Source: Ardenticatenales bacterium (lineage in GTDB: Bacteria > Chloroflexota > Anaerolineae > Promineifilales > Promineifilaceae). From it: a stretch of 64,000 bases of DNA. The stretch lies in assembly GCA_020634515.1 (NCBI GenBank), contig JACKBL010000004.1, forward strand, positions 310,001-374,000, read 5' to 3'. A model generated the notes under the pieces. It saw nothing but the letters and a program-made list of their open reading frames with translations, was not told where the DNA came from and made no database searches. Below, piece after piece: positions 60,349-64,000 of the stretch. Each line of letters starts with the position of its first letter. Position 1 is the first letter of the stretch. A program made the position numbers and the translations under genes.

Positions 60349-60422
60349 GAAACTGACAAGAAATAACGCCAGTCGCTGGCAACGGTCCGCTGGCAACTAA
60401 CAACACCTTCAAGGAGTCGTTT

Positions 60423-63311
60423 ATGAGCAACCAGACCCCTAACTGCATTCCTTGCGGCTTACAAACGTTCCGCCGCAATACGTACTTTAATGGCAAGTGG
60501 CTGGTGGAGCGGGATTTCAGCGATGAACAGGCGTACCTGGTGGGCAAGGACCGCCTGCACAACAGCCTGCTACATGGCGTTGGAACCGTATGCGGTCTGA
60601 AGGTGGTGGCCCACCCCAACCCGGAATGCCAGGATAAGTTTGTGTACATTGAACCCGGCGCGGCGCTGGACTGCTGCGGGCGAGAGTTGATCGTTACGCA
60701 GCGGCTGCTCGTCCCCGTGCTGGAATTGATTGACCCGGCGGATTTCGACGCCGAGGGCGACCAGGACCTGTTTATCAGTCTCTGCTACAAGGAGTCACTG
60801 GAAGAAAAGGTCCCCGTCATTCTGCCCGACTGCGACTGCGCGGAGGAGAACCAGGCGTTCAACCGCGTGCGCGAGGGGTACGAACTGCGTCTGTTTGGCC
60901 GCCCCGCCGGAGAAAGGTTGCCGGTACGCCCCCCGCTGCGGGCGAAGCTGGATTGGCTGCACACGATTGTGCTGGACCGGCAGAGTCCGCGGGCGCTGGC
61001 AGCGGATGATCAGTTGCAGCAGGTGTATGTGGCGGCGCAGGCCGTGTCGCCTGACGAGGGCGAGGCGGGGGAACCTGGGGAACTGGGGGCGCGGCTGTAC
61101 GCTTTCCGCGCGGACACGCATGATCTGATCACAGCGGTGGATGGGGGCGTGAATCCCACGGACCTGGCTTTGACGCTGCTGGGGGATTTGATCTTCCTGG
61201 CTACGGACGGTTTGCCCGCGCCGCCGCCAGAAGAGGGGGGCGATCCGCTGCCCCTGGCTCCCGGAATAGCCGTCTACAAGGAGTCGCGGATACGGTACGA
61301 AGCGCAGAGCAGCGCCGTTATCCACCTCAATGAACCCGCCCGCCTCGTCATCTCCCCCGCCACCGGCGCCCTTTTCGCCCTCCAACTTGACAGCGGCGAA
61401 CTGATCACCTGGAGCGAAGCCGACCTGCGCGACTGGCTTGCCCTTCCCGATCCCCCCCTTGCCGGCCCCGCAGACTTTCGCTCTTTGGCGCTCAACACAT
61501 CGTTCAGCCAGCCTGATGGCCCCGCCCTGCGCGGCGCATCCGCCCTCAGCATCACCCTCGATGGCCGCTACATCTTTATTGTAGACGCCGCCAACAACCA
61601 GGTGCGCGTCGTCGAAGTCGCTACGATGACGGAACTGACCCCTCTGAACACCGCGCAGGCACCCGTTGCCGTCTTCACCAGCCGCGATAGCCAATATCTC
61701 TACCTGCTCACGGCTGACGCCGACCACGCCATCCTGACGCGCTACGCCCTGGACACCAGCCTCGGCTCCCTGCAACTGCGCCCGGATGGGCGCGGCGGAA
61801 CCTGGCTGACCACGCCCCAAGACCTGGCCATGGCTGCCAACGAGCGTTGGGCCTACGTTTTGCAGACCTCCGCCGAAGGCCAGGCCCAGGTGCAAACCAT
61901 TGACGTGGACGCCATCGCCGCCCCTGGCGATTCGTTCGCCGAAGACATTCTGGGCACGCGCGAAAACGTCTCCGGGCTGGCCCGGAGCGAGCGGCTGGCC
62001 GTGCAGGGAGGGCGACTCTACGTCGCCGCCGACGATGAATCGGAAAACCAGCCCGCGCGTGGCCTCGTTGCTATTCTTAACGTGGAAGAAGCCGCTTGCG
62101 ATGATTTGTTCACGAATGTGGTCAAAGAGGCGTGTCCTGCTTGCGCCGAAGACCCCGCGGAGCAGTGCGTTATTCTGGCGCATGTGCCCCATTACCATCT
62201 CGGCCAGCCGATCAAAGATGCGGAAGATGCCGAAGAGGGGGACAACGCTATTGACAACTTCACCCACCGTCCCCTGGTTCCCAGCACCAACAACATCGTG
62301 GAAGTCATCCGCTGCATGTTGGAGACGCGCATGGCCGAAGGGTTGGTGGGACCGCGCGGCCCCGCCGGCGAATCGGGACTCCCCGGCGCACCAGGCGAAC
62401 GCGGTCCGGGCATCACGGAGGCCGAGGCACAGCCCCTGCTTCCGGGCGTGCAACCGACGGCCCAACTGGTTCCTATTGCCGGCGACCCGGAAGGGGATCA
62501 GCGGCTGGTGTTGGGTATTCCCACGGGTGCGCCCGGCGCACCGGGTGGGCGCGGTCCGGGCATCACGGAGGCCGAGGCGCACCCCCTGCTTCCGGGCGCG
62601 CAACCGACGGCGCAACTGGTCCCCATTGTTGGCGACCCGGAAGGGGACCAACGGCTAGTGTTGGGTATCCCCCAGGGATTGCCCGGACAGGGCGGGGACG
62701 AGGACCTGGTGCGCATTGTTGCCCTCAGTTGGCGGCATGATCGCCGCCTGGCAATGCCCATGGACCAGTTCATTGCCGAATTCTTCACCGACCCGGAATG
62801 GCAAACCAACGATCCGCGGGACCGCAACATGGGGTTTGTCATTGGTTTTGGTACGGTGGAGGGCGACCCCAAACTGGCGCAAATGCGCTCCATCTTCCAC
62901 GAGGATAAACCCGGCGACCCGGACACACGCACGCGCAGCGAGGTGTTCCAGCTTTACGTGCGTTACCGCGACCAGCGCGGCCTGTTGTGTGAATGCCTGA
63001 TCCCGAATGCGCTTCACCAGCCGGTGGAGTACGACACGGATGGCAACGGCCTGATCACGGCGATTCGACCGCTGCAAAATGAAGAAGTTGCCATTGGTGT
63101 GCGGCTGGTCTTCGTTCCCGACGATGACCTGGTTCCCTGGGGCTTCTTGATGGAGTTGGAAAACCCGTTTTTCCGTGTTGTGTTCCGCTCCGATTTCGCT
63201 CTGGACGAAGAAGATCGGGCCATTGACGGTAATCACATTGGTGGGCGGCTGCCTACGGGCAATGGTCGCCAGGGCACGACGTTTGAAAGCTGGCTGACGG
63301 TTGGCGGGTAA
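60423..63311 (+). CDS. Large fibre-like eCIS protein with propeller-like and collagen-like regions
   Basis: A 962-residue protein without signal peptide. The N-terminal domain (about 1-120: FRRNTYFNGKWLVERDFSDE, RLHNSLLHGVGTVCGLKVV, YIEPGAALDCCGRELIV) recurs in the next gene. Residues about 180-560 contain beta-propeller-like strands (LTLLGDLIFLATDG, SITLDGRYIFIVDAANNQVR, SRDSQYLYLLTADADH). A Cys cluster (CPACAEDPAEQC) follows near 565. Around 640-760 are collagen-type Gly-x-y stretches (GPRGPAGESGLPGAPGERGP) and two near-identical copies of a 49-residue module (ITEAEAQPLLPG...QRLVLGIP). The C-terminal 190 residues are unassigned. A receptor-binding or tail-fibre role is inferred from position after gpI and from the collagen-like stalk. 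GGAGTCGTTT precedes the ATG. Confidence 0.75.
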   Translation: MSNQTPNCIPCGLQTFRRNTYFNGKWLVERDFSDEQAYLVGKDRLHNSLLHGVGTVCGLKVVAHPNPECQDKFVYIEPGAALDCCGRELIVTQRLLVPVLELIDPADFDAEGDQDLFISLCYKESLEEKVPVILPDCDCAEENQAFNRVREGYELRLFGRPAGERLPVRPPLRAKLDWLHTIVLDRQSPRALAADDQLQQVYVAAQAVSPDEGEAGEPGELGARLYAFRADTHDLITAVDGGVNPTDLALTLLGDLIFLATDGLPAPPPEEGGDPLPLAPGIAVYKESRIRYEAQSSAVIHLNEPARLVISPATGALFALQLDSGELITWSEADLRDWLALPDPPLAGPADFRSLALNTSFSQPDGPALRGASALSITLDGRYIFIVDAANNQVRVVEVATMTELTPLNTAQAPVAVFTSRDSQYLYLLTADADHAILTRYALDTSLGSLQLRPDGRGGTWLTTPQDLAMAANERWAYVLQTSAEGQAQVQTIDVDAIAAPGDSFAEDILGTRENVSGLARSERLAVQGGRLYVAADDESENQPARGLVAILNVEEAACDDLFTNVVKEACPACAEDPAEQCVILAHVPHYHLGQPIKDAEDAEEGDNAIDNFTHRPLVPSTNNIVEVIRCMLETRMAEGLVGPRGPAGESGLPGAPGERGPGITEAEAQPLLPGVQPTAQLVPIAGDPEGDQRLVLGIPTGAPGAPGGRGPGITEAEAHPLLPGAQPTAQLVPIVGDPEGDQRLVLGIPQGLPGQGGDEDLVRIVALSWRHDRRLAMPMDQFIAEFFTDPEWQTNDPRDRNMGFVIGFGTVEGDPKLAQMRSIFHEDKPGDPDTRTRSEVFQLYVRYRDQRGLLCECLIPNALHQPVEYDTDGNGLITAIRPLQNEEVAIGVRLVFVPDDDLVPWGFLMELENPFFRVVFRSDFALDEEDRAIDGNHIGGRLPTGNGRQGTTFESWLTVGG

Positions 63312-63350
63312 GACAAATGGCAGAATTCGGTGACGACCAACGCTCTCAGG

Positions 63351-63410
63351 AGATTGGACCAAATTCACGTGCTCAATGGCCAATTTCACCAGAGAAAATT
63401 GGTCCAATCT
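63351..63410. repeat. Palindromic interspersed element, subtype I, inverted
   Basis: Reverse-complement orientation of the 1-58 and 9785-9843 copies, with CACGTGCTCAATGGCC and TTCACCAGAG in the loop and CTCTCAGG / GGTTTAGCAGTTAC flanks. Confidence 0.88.
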
Positions 63411-63479
63411 GGTTTAGCAGTTACGAATTCAGAAGGCAGCAAGCGGGCAGCTTGTGCTGCGCTGGATTAGGAGGCGGTG

Positions 63480-64000
63480 ATGGCAAATAATGGCAGCGGC
63501 CTGCTCAGGCCGAGATACGTTGAGCGGCAGCAGTTGACGGCAACAGACCTCAACCTGGGCCAGAATTATCTGCGCGAGCGGCTGCGGCGGCACAATCGCG
63601 CCCTGCATGGCTGGGGCGTGGTGTGCGGGGCCGCGGTCAGCCGCGTGGATGGCGCTTCCTGGCAGGTTCGGGTGGCGGAAGGGTATGGTCTGACGCCATG
63701 GGGGGATGAATTGGTGATTCCCGCCGATGCGCCTCCGTTTGACATTCAGGCGGGCGTGGAGGCTTGCCTGGGCGCGCCGGACCCGTGCGCCGAAGGAGTA
63801 GTCACCCCTGGCGCGCAACCGCTCGTCACCTGCGTGGATTTTTCCCAGATGGAGCCAGGCGCGGAAGGCGCGAACCCGATTGCGTTTGCGGACGCGGTTT
63901 TTTCGGCCTGGCGCAGTGGCGTGTTGGTCCCGCATACGCGGATTGAGGGGTGGGGGGAATTCATCGGCTTTAACTGCTTCCTGCAAACGACGGTGGCCTT
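63480..64000 (+). CDS. Second fibre-like eCIS protein, N-terminal part only
   Basis: An open frame from the ATG at 63480 to the window edge (173 codons seen), preceded by GGAGG at 5 bases. The translated start MANNGSGLLRPRYVERQQLT is followed by LTATDLNLGQNYLRERLRRH, NRALHGWGVVCGAAVSRVDG and VRVAEGYGLTPWGDELVIP. This parallels the N-terminus of the preceding gene: both have a Y/F-x(7-9)-L-x-x-x-D-[LF] segment, then [RH]N..LHG.G.VCG, then a VE.G.A/YGLDCCGRELIV-like strand. The two probably share a docking domain. The C-terminus is outside the window. Confidence 0.72.
   Translation, partial: MANNGSGLLRPRYVERQQLTATDLNLGQNYLRERLRRHNRALHGWGVVCGAAVSRVDGASWQVRVAEGYGLTPWGDELVIPADAPPFDIQAGVEACLGAPDPCAEGVVTPGAQPLVTCVDFSQMEPGAEGANPIAFADAVFSAWRSGVLVPHTRIEGWGEFIGFNCFLQTTVA

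Noticed and set aside
40889..64000. Interpretation of the tail genes as a prophage
   Set aside because: No capsid, portal, terminase, integrase or lysis gene is seen. Duplicate sheaths and tubes plus DUF4255 and the CIS-tube/LysM protein are typical of eCIS rather than phage.
40889..64000. Interpretation as a type VI secretion system
   Set aside because: No TssJLM membrane-complex, TssBC-type two-part sheath or ClpV gene is seen in the window. The sheaths are single-chain phage-type and the cap is DUF4255.

Overview
The window looks like a chromosome segment from an uncultured or little-studied member of the Chloroflexota (Anaerolineae/Caldilineae-like). This is inferred from family content, not from a marker gene: very large multi-domain secreted proteins with choice-of-anchor, PA14, SH3b, kelch and proline/threonine linker regions, small secreted proteins ending in FLPMV-type motifs, high GC content, and a phage-tail-like injection locus. 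No rRNA, tRNA, integrase, transposase or CRISPR array was seen.

Layout. (1) 1-11.4 kb holds dispersed single genes: a two-domain VOC protein, an acyl-CoA/AMP ligase, a PA14x3-SH3bx2 secreted protein, a two-domain DUF3828 lipoprotein, a two-gene operon of secreted proteins on the minus strand, a single-domain response regulator overlapping an MFS permease, and a secreted Ig/FnIII-like protein. (2) 11.4-37.6 kb is one minus-strand operon, ending at a bidirectional terminator. It encodes an 850-residue CBM-kelch membrane protein, a giant 7749-residue RHS/YD polymorphic-toxin-like protein, and a 104-residue protein in the immunity-gene position. (3) 37.6-40.6 kb holds a copper-sensing csoR-copZ-like operon with a recognisable promoter and operator, a DUF3105 membrane protein, and a phosphatidylcholine synthase. 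(4) 40.9-64 kb is a large extracellular contractile injection system (eCIS). In order it has a BTAD/SARP-like regulator, a small protein, the DUF4255 cap protein, a carboxypeptidase-regulatory-like protein, sheath 1, tube 1, sheath 2, tube 2, a Pvc6-like small protein, the CIS-tube/LysM protein, a gp27-like hub, a gp5-like spike, DUF2169 with an inserted carbohydrate-binding-like domain, a PAAR-like DUF4150 tip, gp25, gpJ, a gpI-like protein with a beta-propeller, a collagen-containing fibre-like protein, and a second fibre-like protein cut by the window end. The ATPase, tape measure and tail terminator are not in the window and would be expected downstream.

How the parts fit. The eCIS genes encode the sheath, tube, hub, spike and baseplate of one contractile particle. 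The extra carbohydrate-binding-like, beta-propeller, Ig-like and collagen-like modules suggest a particle specialised for surface adhesion. The giant RHS protein is a separate surface or delivered polymorphic-toxin-type protein. Its neighbour carries the same EAEH carbohydrate-binding-like domain.

The most unusual non-gene signal is window-wide. The palindromic octamer TGCCGGCA occurs dozens of times. At most sites I examined, the plus strand changes from G/T-rich on the left to C/A-rich on the right, whichever strand the gene is on. Other non-coding structure includes 59-60 bp palindromic elements with AGATTGG/CCAATCT ends in two subtypes, shorter hairpins with the same ends just upstream of several eCIS genes, and a 1-kb pair of 7-bp and 8-bp tandem arrays between tube 1 and sheath 2 whose units are partly reverse-complementary.
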